The notes under the pieces are model-generated. The model made no database searches, had not been told where the DNA came from, and saw only the letters and a list, made by a program, of their open reading frames with translations. Below, one piece after another: positions 1 to 10,484 of a DNA stretch of 64,000 nt. Source of the stretch: Propionispora sp. 2/2-37 (GTDB lineage Bacteria > Bacillota > Negativicutes > Propionisporales > Propionisporaceae); assembly GCF_001298735.1 (NCBI RefSeq), contig NZ_CYSP01000016.1, forward strand, positions 1-64,000, written 5' to 3'. Position numbers and translations under genes: made by a program. Positions within the stretch are counted from its first letter, which is position 1. Every line of letters begins with the position of its first letter.

Positions 1-1437
1 AGAATCGAGATTTCACCGAAACGTCTATTCAAAATTCTCGTATATGGCTACATGAATGGCATCTATTCCAGCCGCCAACTGGAACAGGCCTGTCGACGAG
101 ATGTCAATTTCATGTACCTGCTGGGCCGGGAAAAAGCCCCCGATCATGCCACGATCGCACGGTTTCGCAGCGAGCGGCTGACTGAGGTGGTAGATGACCT
201 ATTTACCCAGCTTGTAGGGCACTTGGCCGATGCAGGCGAACTATCGCTGTCAAGCGTATTCATCGATGGAACCAAGCTGGAGGCTAATGCTAACCGCGAC
301 AGCTTTGTCTGGAAGAAAGCGACACAAACGAATGAACAAAAGATGCAGGAAAAGATGAAGCTTGAGCTGCCGCCACTGGCGGGCCAGCTCGGGTTGCGTT
401 TTTACGCCGGAGAGAAGATCAAGGCCAAATATCTGAAAAAGCTGCGCAAACGGCTCAAAACGCTACAAGCTCAGCGAAGTATCGTCTTTGCCCGCGGCAA
501 AGGGCAGCGAAAAACGCCGTTGCAGCGGGCGGTGGAAATGGTCGAGGAATATCTGGCCCGACAGAAGAAGTACGACGACTACAACCACAGCTTCGGGGAA
601 CGCAACAGCTTTTCTAAGACAGACCGGGACGCAACCTTCCTGCGGATGAAGGAAGACCACATGAAAAACGGTCAGCTTAAACCGGGCTACAACGCAACTT
701 TGGCGGTGGACGCCGAATATGTCGTAGCCGCTAAGATTTCTCAGGAGCGAAGCGACAGCCCAACCCTCATTCCGATCCTCAAGGTGCTCCAAGGACTAGG
801 GTATACCAGGCCCGTAGCCGACGCGGGATTCGAGAGTGAAGAAAACTATGCCTGGTGCGAGGAAAACGGGCAAACCGCGTTTATTAAACCGGCCAATCAC
901 GACAAAGCCAAAACGCGCAAGTACAAAAGTGACATCGGTAGGCGGGAAAATATGCCTTACGATGAGAACAGCGACAGCTACCTCTGCTACAAGGGCCACT
1001 CCATCCGGGCAACGTATGAAAAGAAGACCCATTCAAAAGCCGGTTGCAACATTGTGACAACGGTCTATACCTGTACTGAATGTGCCGGTTGTCCTTATAA
1101 GAGCCAATGCATTAAAGGCAAGAGCAAGACACCGCTCGAAGAGAGAAGCAAGAACTTGTATGTATCGAAAACCTTTCTTAGACAGCGGCAAGAAATGCAG
1201 GCGCGCATTCAAAGCGAGGAAGGTATCCTGTTACGTATAAACCGCTCCATTCAAGTGGAGGGAGCCTTCGGGGTACTCAAACAGGACATGGGCTTTCGGA
1301 GGTTTCTGCTGCGGGGCAGCGTCAAGGTACAAACCGAGTTTCTTCTGTTGTGCATGGGGTATAACCTAAACAAGCTTCACAACAAAATCCAAAGTGGTCG
1401 CTATGGAACGTATTTGCATATTCCCCAAACGGCCTGA
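1..1437 (+). CDS. IS1182-family transposase, 5' end outside window
   Basis: DDE transposase of an IS1182-type insertion sequence. The frame is open from base 1, so the first ATG at 52 is internal and the gene starts before the window. The DDE triad is visible: Asp in VFIDGTK (codon 265-267), Asp in VADAGFE (codon 820-822) and Glu in VEGAFGVLK (codon 1258-1260). A Cys cluster (CTECAGCPYKSQC) lies between the last two, as is common in this family. The C-terminus is intact and ends at TGA. No frameshift is visible in the part shown, so the element may still be active. It lies just upstream of the c-di-GMP genes. Confidence 0.93.
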   Translation, partial: RIEISPKRLFKILVYGYMNGIYSSRQLEQACRRDVNFMYLLGREKAPDHATIARFRSERLTEVVDDLFTQLVGHLADAGELSLSSVFIDGTKLEANANRDSFVWKKATQTNEQKMQEKMKLELPPLAGQLGLRFYAGEKIKAKYLKKLRKRLKTLQAQRSIVFARGKGQRKTPLQRAVEMVEEYLARQKKYDDYNHSFGERNSFSKTDRDATFLRMKEDHMKNGQLKPGYNATLAVDAEYVVAAKISQERSDSPTLIPILKVLQGLGYTRPVADAGFESEENYAWCEENGQTAFIKPANHDKAKTRKYKSDIGRRENMPYDENSDSYLCYKGHSIRATYEKKTHSKAGCNIVTTVYTCTECAGCPYKSQCIKGKSKTPLEERSKNLYVSKTFLRQRQEMQARIQSEEGILLRINRSIQVEGAFGVLKQDMGFRRFLLRGSVKVQTEFLLLCMGYNLNKLHNKIQSGRYGTYLHIPQTA

Positions 1438-1565
1438 CAACCACATCCAGACTTTTTCTTAGGGGAAGAGGCTTCCTCTGTTTTGTTGTGCTCGGAAACC
1501 GGCGGAGGGTTTCTTTTTTACTTGTTCCCCTATCTATTTTCTGCCTACCCATACAAAAAGAGGGC

Positions 1566-1598
1566 CGCAAAACGCTTTTTGAAAAAAAGCGTTTTGCG
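1566..1598. repeat. 15-bp hairpin at the downstream end of the IS element
   Basis: Bases 1566-1580 are perfectly complementary to 1584-1598 with a 3-base loop. Read from the minus strand the outer arm is preceded by GGGGGTGTCGCAAAACG, which resembles the terminal repeats of IS1182 elements. It is therefore probably the right end of the element and could also stop transcription leaving it. The matching left end is outside the window, so this cannot be confirmed here. Confidence 0.55.
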
Positions 1599-1707
1599 AC
1601 ACCCCCTTTTATGTTTTTTCATAGCTGATTTTGCCAGTTGAGTATTAATAATAGGAAAAATTTGTAGTATTATAAAAGAGATATGATCTAATTGGGGAGG
1701 AGAACTT

Positions 1708-2058
1708 GTGACTAATACCAATGAGAATTCACGTAAGGCAGATATTCAAATGCGGTTGACCGAGTTTGAAATGCCTCCCATGCAGGATGTCCTTATTGTA
1801 GGGAAAATGGCTCCCATTGGCCCTGAGGCAGCCAGGCGAATGGTGGACATTTTATCCCCGGATCAATATGAAATCGAAAAAGTGGAGCATGCACTAATTG
1901 AAGCAGTGGTCATCCGCAAATCACTTCTTAGCATGATTCGGCGGGACAAACTGGTTGCGCTGATTTTGGAAGAAGCTGAAAAAATCGCTAATGAAAAGAT
2001 GATTATTAAAGTTCAGATCCAGATTACGCTGGAAGTGCATAAGAGTGTGGAATTATGA
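1708..2058 (+). CDS. hypothetical protein, partner of CBS-GGDEF
   Basis: A 116-residue soluble protein that I do not recognise. The GTG start is 7 bases after GGGGAGG. It is charged, mixed alpha/beta in appearance, with no membrane segment or Cys motif. Its stop overlaps the start of the CBS-GGDEF gene as ATGA, so the two are translationally coupled and probably act together. This suggests, by inference only, a role in sensing or regulating c-di-GMP synthesis. Confidence 0.7.
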   Translation: MTNTNENSRKADIQMRLTEFEMPPMQDVLIVGKMAPIGPEAARRMVDILSPDQYEIEKVEHALIEAVVIRKSLLSMIRRDKLVALILEEAEKIANEKMIIKVQIQITLEVHKSVEL

Positions 2059-2912
2059 TTAGAAAGATAGTTGATTTCATGATTACTCCGGAGACCGTCG
2101 AGGCAACGGCCGGCCTCCGACAGGTAAAATCTTTATTTTTTGAAAGAGAGCAAGACTGCTTTCCGGTAATTGATGAAGGACAAGTAGTGGGCGTATTGTC
2201 TTGGCAAGACACTATGCGGGCGCACCCGAATCGTATTGCGGCCGATGCGATGAGTGGGAATTTTACATATGTAGAACCGGACATGCCTCTCTGGCGTGCT
2301 AGGGAACTTATGGAGCAAGATAGATTATCAGCCCTTCTGGTGTGCGAACATGATGTGTTAAAGGGAATTGTAACTCCGACCGTTATAAAGCAAGAATTAG
2401 GGAAACATACAGATCTACTTACCGGGCTATATAGGACGGATTATCTTTATTATAACGCGCTGAAACTTATGGCGTCCGGCCAGGAAATATCTATGGTATT
2501 TGCTGACATCGATAATTTCGGGGAGATTAACAAGCAATATGGTCACGTTAAAGGTGATCTCATATTGAAAGAATTTGGTGCGCTTCTACAAGCGCATACG
2601 CCGCCAGGGGCAATCCTGTGCCGGTATGGCGGCGACGAATTTATCACCCTTATGACATGCTCCCGAGAAGACATTACAACGTTGGCAAATGACTTAAGAC
2701 AGATTGTGGCCGGGTATCATTTTCCGGATACCATACCGGTGACCATGTCTGTTGGTGTTGCCACCGCAGGCCGGGTAAGTGACCGGTCCCTTTCGCATGG
2801 CCGATTATTGGCGTCGTTAATCAACAAGGCCAGCCTTGCATCTACGGCGGCGAAGAAAGACAGTTCCGGACTCAAAACCTTAGAGCAAACAATTGACAGC
2901 GAAAGTGCTTGA
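2055..2912 (+). CDS. CBS-domain diguanylate cyclase (GGDEF)
   Basis: A 285-residue cytosolic protein. Residues about 1-115 form a CBS pair, a module that usually senses adenine nucleotides. Residues about 125-275 are a GGDEF domain with an intact RYGGDEF active site (GGDEF at 192-196), so it should condense two GTP to c-di-GMP. The RxxD inhibitory site expected five residues before GGDEF is absent, so feedback inhibition by product is not expected. There is no own ribosome binding site; it relies on coupling to the upstream gene. It ends about 20 bases before a c-di-GMP riboswitch and the phosphodiesterase gene behind it. Confidence 0.92.
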   Translation: MIRKIVDFMITPETVEATAGLRQVKSLFFEREQDCFPVIDEGQVVGVLSWQDTMRAHPNRIAADAMSGNFTYVEPDMPLWRARELMEQDRLSALLVCEHDVLKGIVTPTVIKQELGKHTDLLTGLYRTDYLYYNALKLMASGQEISMVFADIDNFGEINKQYGHVKGDLILKEFGALLQAHTPPGAILCRYGGDEFITLMTCSREDITTLANDLRQIVAGYHFPDTIPVTMSVGVATAGRVSDRSLSHGRLLASLINKASLASTAAKKDSSGLKTLEQTIDSESA

Positions 2913-2932
2913 AGCATTCACCCAAAAGTCTA

Positions 2933-3035
2933 GTTGCACCTTTACGATGAACAAGATAATACTGGCAAACTTATCGAAAGATAAGGACGCAAAGCCATGG
3001 GTCTAAAGATATCTCTACGATCGCCAGGTTGCAAC
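2933..3035 (+). promoter_or_regulatory. c-di-GMP-I riboswitch (GEMM-I aptamer)
   Basis: The conserved core is readable: GGCAAAC (2964-2970), a GAAA-capped P2 hairpin, GGACGCAAAGCC and the following GGTCTAAAG segment. P1 is closed by GTTGCACCT at 2933-2941 pairing with AGGTTGCAAC at 3026-3035 with one bulge. It lies between the diguanylate cyclase and the HD-GYP gene. A consensus -35 (TTGACA, 2893-2898) ends about 35 bases upstream, but the -10 is weak. Confidence 0.93.
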
Positions 3036-3047
3036 ATATTTGTTTAT

Positions 3048-3075
3048 AACCCGGTGTCGATATCCGGGTTTTATT
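3048..3075 (+). terminator. riboswitch expression-platform terminator
   Basis: AACCCGG (3048-3054) pairs with CCGGGTT (3064-3070) and is followed by a T-rich tract. It lies 13 bases after the aptamer and before the ribosome binding site of the HD-GYP gene, so ligand binding probably controls termination here. I could not identify the anti-terminator, so ON or OFF logic is undetermined. Confidence 0.75.
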
Positions 3076-3110
3076 ATGTTTACTAGACGAGAAAGGAGAT
3101 GATCTAAATA

Positions 3111-4001
3111 ATGATTTTTCCTGTAAGTACAAGAAACATTACATCGGGTATGGTACTTGGACGCGATATTATTCTTGACAGCGGAAGAATATTAATCAAA
3201 AAAGGTACAATTTTAACTAATGAGCATATAAACTCCTTGATTAACCTGGCTTCCCAAGATATCTATATAATATCTGGGACGGATAAATTGCTTCCAATAG
3301 ACGAAGATTGCCAAGAAAAGTTCTGTTCAAGACAAAAGATTATTGGCGAACTATTACATGCTTTTGACAAAACTGAGTGCGCGTTAACTCAAATGCCGGT
3401 CACACGGATAGTTGGAATCAATAAAGGTAATTCACCATTGATGGAAAGTATAGCTGATACGGCCCATATCATTAACATGGTAAAAAATAGATCTGAGTCT
3501 ACATACCGCCATTGCGTGAAGGTTGGCGCAATCGCTGCTATAATCGGCAGTTGGCTAGGTTATGACAATGAAGAGGTCGGAAATTTAATGCTTGCTGGGT
3601 TGCTACATGACATTGGAAAAGCAATTATTCCGCTAGAGATATTAAATAAGCCAAGTAAATTAAACGGCGAAGAAATGTGCACGATGAGAAGGCATAGTGC
3701 GTTTAGCTATAAATATCTATCCGAGATTAAATCAATGCCGAACTCAATTAAAGTTGGAGTCCTGCAACACCATGAGCGGCTGAATGGAAGTGGTTATCCG
3801 CTCGGATTAAACACTGAAGATATTCATGACTTCTCGAAAATTATCGCCATCGCGGATATTTACGACGCCATAACATCCGATAGGGTATACCGTCCCCGAA
3901 TGGCTCATACTGCAGCTCTGAAAATCATACAAGACGAAACCTATGAGGGCAAACTTGACCCTTGGATTGGCAGAGTTTTTCTCGAGAAAGCCACTGGTTG
4001 A
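3111..4001 (+). CDS. HD-GYP c-di-GMP phosphodiesterase
   Basis: A 296-residue protein. The N-terminal third is a sensory region without visible membrane segments. The HD-GYP domain covers about residues 125-290, with HD at 166-167 (LLHDIGK), a second metal-binding HH (QHHERLNG) and GYP at 228-230 (NGSGYPLGL). Such enzymes hydrolyse c-di-GMP to pGpG or GMP. The start follows AAGGAGATGATC at 3093-3104, an almost full anti-SD match with spacing 6. The gene is behind a c-di-GMP riboswitch, so its ligand or substrate probably controls its expression. Confidence 0.93.
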   Translation: MIFPVSTRNITSGMVLGRDIILDSGRILIKKGTILTNEHINSLINLASQDIYIISGTDKLLPIDEDCQEKFCSRQKIIGELLHAFDKTECALTQMPVTRIVGINKGNSPLMESIADTAHIINMVKNRSESTYRHCVKVGAIAAIIGSWLGYDNEEVGNLMLAGLLHDIGKAIIPLEILNKPSKLNGEEMCTMRRHSAFSYKYLSEIKSMPNSIKVGVLQHHERLNGSGYPLGLNTEDIHDFSKIIAIADIYDAITSDRVYRPRMAHTAALKIIQDETYEGKLDPWIGRVFLEKATG

Positions 4002-4153
4002 GTGGAAGTTGTGAGAAGAAAAAGCGATCAATCAAGCGACGAGAGATGAAATTTGCGTAGTTTTATATAAAACTGACTAAAGCCGGAGTCGTTCTCGAGG
4101 GCAGGTCAAGGTTTAACTCGTGTTATCTTGATACCAGTGACTGCTTTTGGACA

Positions 4154-5614
4154 CTACTTCCCACGCAGGCCATTAATAAGCTCTTTTTTCAGGCTACAAA
4201 GAACATTTGAAAGGTCGACTTTGACGGGATGCGGGTTAACCAGCCTGCGGGATTCGTCCCAGAGAGTTTTCAGTTCACGCGCGGTATATGCCTGAATAGC
4301 AGCGAGATTGGTAATCGGGGTGAGCCGTCTACCGCCTTGCATGACAAGGGACAGCATTTCCCGCATTTCATAACTCCCCGCCCTTAAAATCATCTTTTTC
4401 CATGGGTGGGTTTCGTCAGCCACTGTCAGGTTTTCTATCTCGCTAAGCGACTCCTGTCTCAGAGTAATTAGTTCAACCTTAATTTTCCCTGCTGCCTTGT
4501 CATAAATCCGATAGACGGCTTTTGTCCCCGGATTGGTAACTTTTTCAGGGTTTTCCGAGATCTTCAGTTTTGGGATTTCGTTGCCTGCCTTATCATATTC
4601 GGCGGCAAGCTTGTATACCCCGCCGAGGGCTGCACAACCATCGCCGGTAATAAGCTTGGTACCGACGCCCCATTCTGTGATTTTGGCCCCCTGTGTTTTA
4701 AGTTCTTGAATGAGCTGCTCGTCAAGGTCATTGGAAGCACTGATAATCGCATTGGTAAACCCTTCGGAGTCCAACATACGCCGGGCTTCGCCAGAAAGGT
4801 AGGCGAGATCCCCGCTGTCTAAACGAATTCCGTAACGGGTCAGCTTAATGCCGCGGCTCTTAGCGAGTTGGAACGCTGTTATTGCGTTCGGCACACCCGA
4901 CGTTAGCGTGTCAAAGGTGTCAACAACCAGTACGGCGTTTTCGGGATAAAGCTCGATAAACCGTTCAAAAGCTTCAAGTTCGCTGGCGAACGACATGACC
5001 CAACTGTGGGCCATCGTCCCGACGACCTTTGCGCCGAACATTTTCCCGGCGAGTACGTTGGATGTAGCGTCACACCCGCCGATTATCGCCGCCCGGGCGC
5101 CAAACACACCTGCATCCATGCCTTGGGCTCTGCGAAGGCCAAATTCCAGTACAGGGTCGTCCTTGGCGGCCCAACGAACCCGGCTCGCTTTTGTAGCAAT
5201 AAGGCTTTCATGATTGAGAAAGGTTGAGAGCGCTGTTTCCACCAATTGCGCTTCGATACGACGCGCCTTTACAATAAAGAGCGGTTCACCGGGAAAGGCC
5301 ACCGACCCTTCCGGCATCGCATAGACATCACCGGTAAATCGAAACGACTGCAGATAGCGCAGAAAATCTTCCTGAAATCCTCCCAGTGTTTTGAGATAGG
5401 CGATATCATCGGCGGTAAAAGAGAGGTTTTCCAAATAATCCAGGGCACGATCGACACCGGCAACAATCGTGTATGCACTCCCATAAGGATTTATGCGGTA
5501 AAACCTTTCAAACACCGTGATATCGTCGGCTTTACCGGTTTTATAATACCCCTGCATCATCCTGAGCTGATAGAGATCGGTTAAAAGCCCCAGGTTGTTA
5601 GATATTGGTCTCAC
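4154..5614 (-). CDS. pncB: nicotinate phosphoribosyltransferase
   Basis: Converts nicotinate and PRPP to nicotinate mononucleotide in NAD salvage (Preiss-Handler route). It carries the family N-terminus NNLGLLTDLYQLRMMQGYY, the GGCDATSNVLAG segment and GTMAHSWVMSF, whose His is the usual phosphorylated catalytic residue. From GTG 5614 it is 486 residues, normal for the clostridial-type enzyme. The frame is open up to an ATG at 5689, but that would add 25 non-conserved residues and overlap the upstream small gene. A strong GGAGGTG at 5612-5618 is ideally spaced for an in-frame ATA at 5605, so the true start may be non-canonical. Confidence 0.92.
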   Translation of the reverse strand: MRPISNNLGLLTDLYQLRMMQGYYKTGKADDITVFERFYRINPYGSAYTIVAGVDRALDYLENLSFTADDIAYLKTLGGFQEDFLRYLQSFRFTGDVYAMPEGSVAFPGEPLFIVKARRIEAQLVETALSTFLNHESLIATKASRVRWAAKDDPVLEFGLRRAQGMDAGVFGARAAIIGGCDATSNVLAGKMFGAKVVGTMAHSWVMSFASELEAFERFIELYPENAVLVVDTFDTLTSGVPNAITAFQLAKSRGIKLTRYGIRLDSGDLAYLSGEARRMLDSEGFTNAIISASNDLDEQLIQELKTQGAKITEWGVGTKLITGDGCAALGGVYKLAAEYDKAGNEIPKLKISENPEKVTNPGTKAVYRIYDKAAGKIKVELITLRQESLSEIENLTVADETHPWKKMILRAGSYEMREMLSLVMQGGRRLTPITNLAAIQAYTARELKTLWDESRRLVNPHPVKVDLSNVLCSLKKELINGLRGK

Positions 5615-5651
5615 CTCCAGCTCGAAATTTATAACTTCCAAACCACATTTA

Positions 5652-5831
5652 TCAGCTACAGTTTCGGGATGGTTTAGCCTGTTGGTCATTTTCTAAATAA
5701 GCAAAGTCCTTTTTACAGTTACGAAAAATTGCGTTTACCACTTCTTGCGAGGATTTTCCACTTGTTCTTTTGGCCCAAATGAGTGTCTGTATAAGCCGGT
5801 AAAATCTTATACTTTCTTCTAGGCTTCTCAT
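5652..5831 (-). CDS. small hypothetical protein upstream of pncB
   Basis: A 59-residue helical, basic protein (MRSLEESIRFYRLI...) that I do not recognise. ATG 5831 is preferred over the ATG at 5840 because GAGGT abuts 5840 but is well spaced for 5831. It lies 37 bases before the preferred pncB start on the same strand, so it may be its operon partner. Confidence 0.45.
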   Translation of the reverse strand: MRSLEESIRFYRLIQTLIWAKRTSGKSSQEVVNAIFRNCKKDFAYLENDQQAKPSRNCS

Positions 5832-5925
5832 GGTCATCATACCTCACTGGTCAGAAAATATGAAGTTTTTTGAATACTGCACGCCTTAAAGGCCTTTAGC
5901 CATAGCGGCCGGAAAATTACAACAA

Positions 5926-5950
5926 GCGGGGCAGCAAGCGCCTGCCCCGC
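5926..5950 (-). terminator. terminator after groEL
   Basis: GCGGGGCAG (5926-5934) pairs with CTGCCCCGC (5942-5950), a 9-bp GC-rich stem with a 7-base loop. It is followed on the minus strand by a moderately T-rich stretch. It lies 25 bases past the groEL stop. Confidence 0.65.
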
Positions 5951-5975
5951 AATAAATAATCAAAAATATATTAGT

Positions 5976-7950
<1,975 letters not shown>

Positions 7951-7958
7951 CACTTTTA

Positions 7959-7986
7959 ATTATAAAAATCTGCCACCGCAAATCAA
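7959..7986 (-). promoter_or_regulatory. groES-groEL promoter
   Basis: On the minus strand, TTGATT (7981-7986), a 16-base spacer and a consensus TATAAT (7959-7964). Transcription would start near the outer edge of the CIRCE element, consistent with HrcA blocking initiation. Confidence 0.8.
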
Positions 7987-8238
7987 GAACGAAATCGCTC
8001 AAAAAGTTGGATTTAGAGCGGGTTTAGCGAAAAAAATCCACTATTTCTTCAACACGCAGACTGTGGCTAGGGAAAATTCCCTTGCGCTTTTTTGTAATAA
8101 GTCATATGAGACAGCACAGCCTTTACTGTTATCGTGGTTGTAGCCGGGTCTGCCAGAACTAGAAAGAGAGTCAATGAGGTATACTGCGTCACGAGTTGAG
8201 AAAAACAAATTTTGTTATAAAATTAGTTTTCCGGGTTC

Positions 8239-8267
8239 TTGACAGGTATATTTTGGGTCGCTAAAAT
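8239..8267 (+). promoter_or_regulatory. promoter of the mannose cluster
   Basis: Consensus TTGACA (8239-8244), a 17-base spacer and TAAAAT (8262-8267). The predicted start site lies about 10 bases before the CIRCE at 8283. The rest of the 7902-8371 intergenic region holds only this promoter, the groES promoter and the two CIRCE elements; I see no gene in it. Confidence 0.85.
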
Positions 8268-8282
8268 AGAGTTAAAATTACG

Positions 8283-8309
8283 TTAGCACTCACGTTGCCT
8301 GAGTGCTAA
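8283..8309 (+). promoter_or_regulatory. CIRCE operator of the mannose cluster
   Basis: A second perfect TTAGCACTC-N9-GAGTGCTAA, directly downstream of the promoter at 8239-8267 and 62 bases before the GH130 start. The placement relative to the promoter is the same as at groES, so HrcA control of this operon is strongly suggested. Confidence 0.95.
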
Positions 8310-8371
8310 CACAACCTCCACTGATTTTTTGTGTGATCCATTTACATTCAAAATTGGAAGGGGTTTTTTTA

Positions 8372-9385
8372 TTGACGACGCATTTTCAATCAAGACTACG
8401 AAGTGTAAGCAATGACTCTAAGGATAATAGTTATAGGGAATTGTTCAGGCGCCACCCCCAAAATCCTATTTTAACGATAAAAGACTGGCCATATGCTGCG
8501 AACACCGTGTTTAACCCGGCGGCAACCAAGTATAATGGAAAGACGTTGCTTCTTGTGCGGGTGGAAGATAGACGAGGCTTTTCCCACTTTACAAAGGCTG
8601 TTAGCGAAAACGGGATCGACAACTGGCAAATAGACAGTATGCCCACATTGGAGCCGGACCCGGCAAATCATCCGGAAGAAATTTGGGGGATTGAGGACCC
8701 CAGAATTACCTGGCTGGAAGAGCTAAAAAAATGGTCGGTAGCCTATACGGCGTATTCCACGGGCGGTCCGCTGGTTTCGCTTGCGTTGACGGAGGACTTT
8801 ACGCACTTTGAGCGCTTAGGGCCCATTGTGCCGCCGGACGACAAAGACGCGGCGCTTTTTCCCCGCCGTTTCAACGGTAAATGGTATTTGATTCACCGGC
8901 CCATTCCTGGACATTACGGTGCCATTGGCCATATCTGGGTTTCTTGTTCTCCCGACCTAAAGTATTGGGGCGATCATCATATTCTTTTAAAAGCCCGAAA
9001 CGGAGGCTGGTGGGATTCCCAAAAAATTGGTCTGTCAGCTCAACCGCTCGAGACTTCGGAGGGTTGGCTAATGCTTTACCACGGGGTGCGGCAAACGGCG
9101 GCGGGTGCAATTTACAGGCTGGGCTTAGCGCTGCTGGATCTGGAAAATCCATCCCGTGTCCTGAGACGAAGCGACGAGTGGGTCTTTGGTCCGTCGGCAC
9201 CTTATGAGCGCGAGGGAGATGTTGACGATGTGGTCTTTCCGTGCGGGTGGGTGCTGGACGACGATGGCACTGTAATGATGTACTACGGAGGCGCCGATAC
9301 GTGCGTTGCGTTGGCAACAGCGTCACTGAGCGACTTGCTCGAATACATAAAGAGCTGTCCTGAATTTGATGCAGAAGGCTTTTAA
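8372..9385 (+). CDS. GH130 family beta-mannoside phosphorylase
   Basis: A 337-residue five-bladed beta-propeller enzyme of family GH130, which phosphorolyses beta-mannosides to alpha-mannose-1-phosphate. Family features are FNPAATKYNGKTLLLVRVEDRRG, the EDPRI segment carrying the usual proton-donor Asp, the DAALFPRRFNGKWYLIHRP blade and the C-terminal YYGGADTCVALA. The start is TTG 8372, 8 bases after GGAAGGGG; the more upstream ATG at 8303 is inside the CIRCE element and is rejected. As first gene of the operon it would feed mannose-1-phosphate to, or draw it from, the nucleotidyltransferase, mutase and ManA encoded downstream. The linkage specificity cannot be read from the sequence. Confidence 0.92.
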   Translation: MTTHFQSRLRSVSNDSKDNSYRELFRRHPQNPILTIKDWPYAANTVFNPAATKYNGKTLLLVRVEDRRGFSHFTKAVSENGIDNWQIDSMPTLEPDPANHPEEIWGIEDPRITWLEELKKWSVAYTAYSTGGPLVSLALTEDFTHFERLGPIVPPDDKDAALFPRRFNGKWYLIHRPIPGHYGAIGHIWVSCSPDLKYWGDHHILLKARNGGWWDSQKIGLSAQPLETSEGWLMLYHGVRQTAAGAIYRLGLALLDLENPSRVLRRSDEWVFGPSAPYEREGDVDDVVFPCGWVLDDDGTVMMYYGGADTCVALATASLSDLLEYIKSCPEFDAEGF

Positions 9386-9429
9386 CTGGATAAGGTTTTC
9401 GAGGCGTCATTGCAAGGAGGGATTTTAAG

Positions 9430-10437
9430 TTGAAAGCACTTTTACTGGCTGGAGGGCTGGGGACGCGCCTAAGGCCCCTCACAGACAATATTCCTAAACC
9501 GATGGTACCAATTTTGGGGCAACCCCACCTGAAGCGGCTAATCAATTATCTTGCCCTAAGCGGGATTGATGAGGTTGTTGTAACTACGGGTTATCGCGCA
9601 AAAGATATAGAACTCGCGTTGGGAGACGGTTCGGATCTAGGTGTCGCGATCCGCTATGTGAATGAAAATACGCCGCTGGGAACTGGGGGTGCCATCAAAA
9701 ATGCCGAAAAACATTTTGATGGTACTTTCCTTATTTTCAACGCCGACATACTGAGCGAAATCGATGTACAAGCCATGCTAAAACATCATAAACAGCACAA
9801 TGCGGCTGCAACGATTGCCGTGAAGCAAGTAAATAACCCGTCACAATACGGGGTGATTGAATATGATGCCGATTACAGAATCCGTTCCTTCAAGGAAAAG
9901 CCGCCGCCCAGCGAGACTAGCTCAAACTGGATTAACGCCGGCGTTTATGCCTTTGAGCCCGCGATCCTGCGGGAAATTCCGGCCGGTCTGACCGTATCGG
10001 TTGAGCGGGAAACCTTTCCGGCGTTACTATCCCAAAACCACAAATTAGTCGCTTACCGGTATGAAGGTTACTGGTTGGATATAGGCACAACGGACAAATA
10101 CCTTCTTGCCCACCGGGATATACTGGACGGCAAGTGCAGGACTGTCGCCGGACACAGCGGGAGTTATATAAGCCCTACCGCGACCGTTAGCCCCGAAGCT
10201 ACTGTTGTCGAGCCGGTCTATATTGGCGACAAGGCCATCGTCGATGACAAGGCCGTAATAGGTCCCCATGCGGTTTTAGGTTGCAGCGCTTATGTGGGTT
10301 ATGGAAGCATGGTCATCGACAGTATTTTGCTGGACGGTGTAAAGGTTGGGCAAAACCTTAAGGTCATAAATTCAGTTGCGGTAAATAACTGCCGCGTTTA
10401 CGACAATCTAATTAGCGATACATGTTGTGAATTCTGA
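9430..10437 (+). CDS. NDP-sugar pyrophosphorylase (mannose-1-phosphate guanylyltransferase-like)
   Basis: A 335-residue nucleotidyltransferase. The signature GGLGTRLRPLTDNIPKPM lies at residues 7-24. The sugar-binding FNADIL and WINAGVYAFEP segments follow, and residues about 240-330 form left-handed beta-helix hexapeptide repeats. It probably joins mannose-1-phosphate with a nucleoside triphosphate, giving the donor for the GT4 gene behind it. Glucose-1-phosphate cannot be excluded. The start is TTG after AAGGAGG. Confidence 0.88.
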   Translation: MKALLLAGGLGTRLRPLTDNIPKPMVPILGQPHLKRLINYLALSGIDEVVVTTGYRAKDIELALGDGSDLGVAIRYVNENTPLGTGGAIKNAEKHFDGTFLIFNADILSEIDVQAMLKHHKQHNAAATIAVKQVNNPSQYGVIEYDADYRIRSFKEKPPPSETSSNWINAGVYAFEPAILREIPAGLTVSVERETFPALLSQNHKLVAYRYEGYWLDIGTTDKYLLAHRDILDGKCRTVAGHSGSYISPTATVSPEATVVEPVYIGDKAIVDDKAVIGPHAVLGCSAYVGYGSMVIDSILLDGVKVGQNLKVINSVAVNNCRVYDNLISDTCCEF

Positions 10438-10484
10438 AAAACTAATAGCTATTTAATAAATAAAACAAAGGAGGCATTGTTTGG

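Noticed and set aside
8303-8371. Longer N-terminus for the GH130 protein
   Set aside because: The upstream ATG lies in the right arm of the CIRCE operator; TTG 8372 has a strong ribosome binding site and matches family length.
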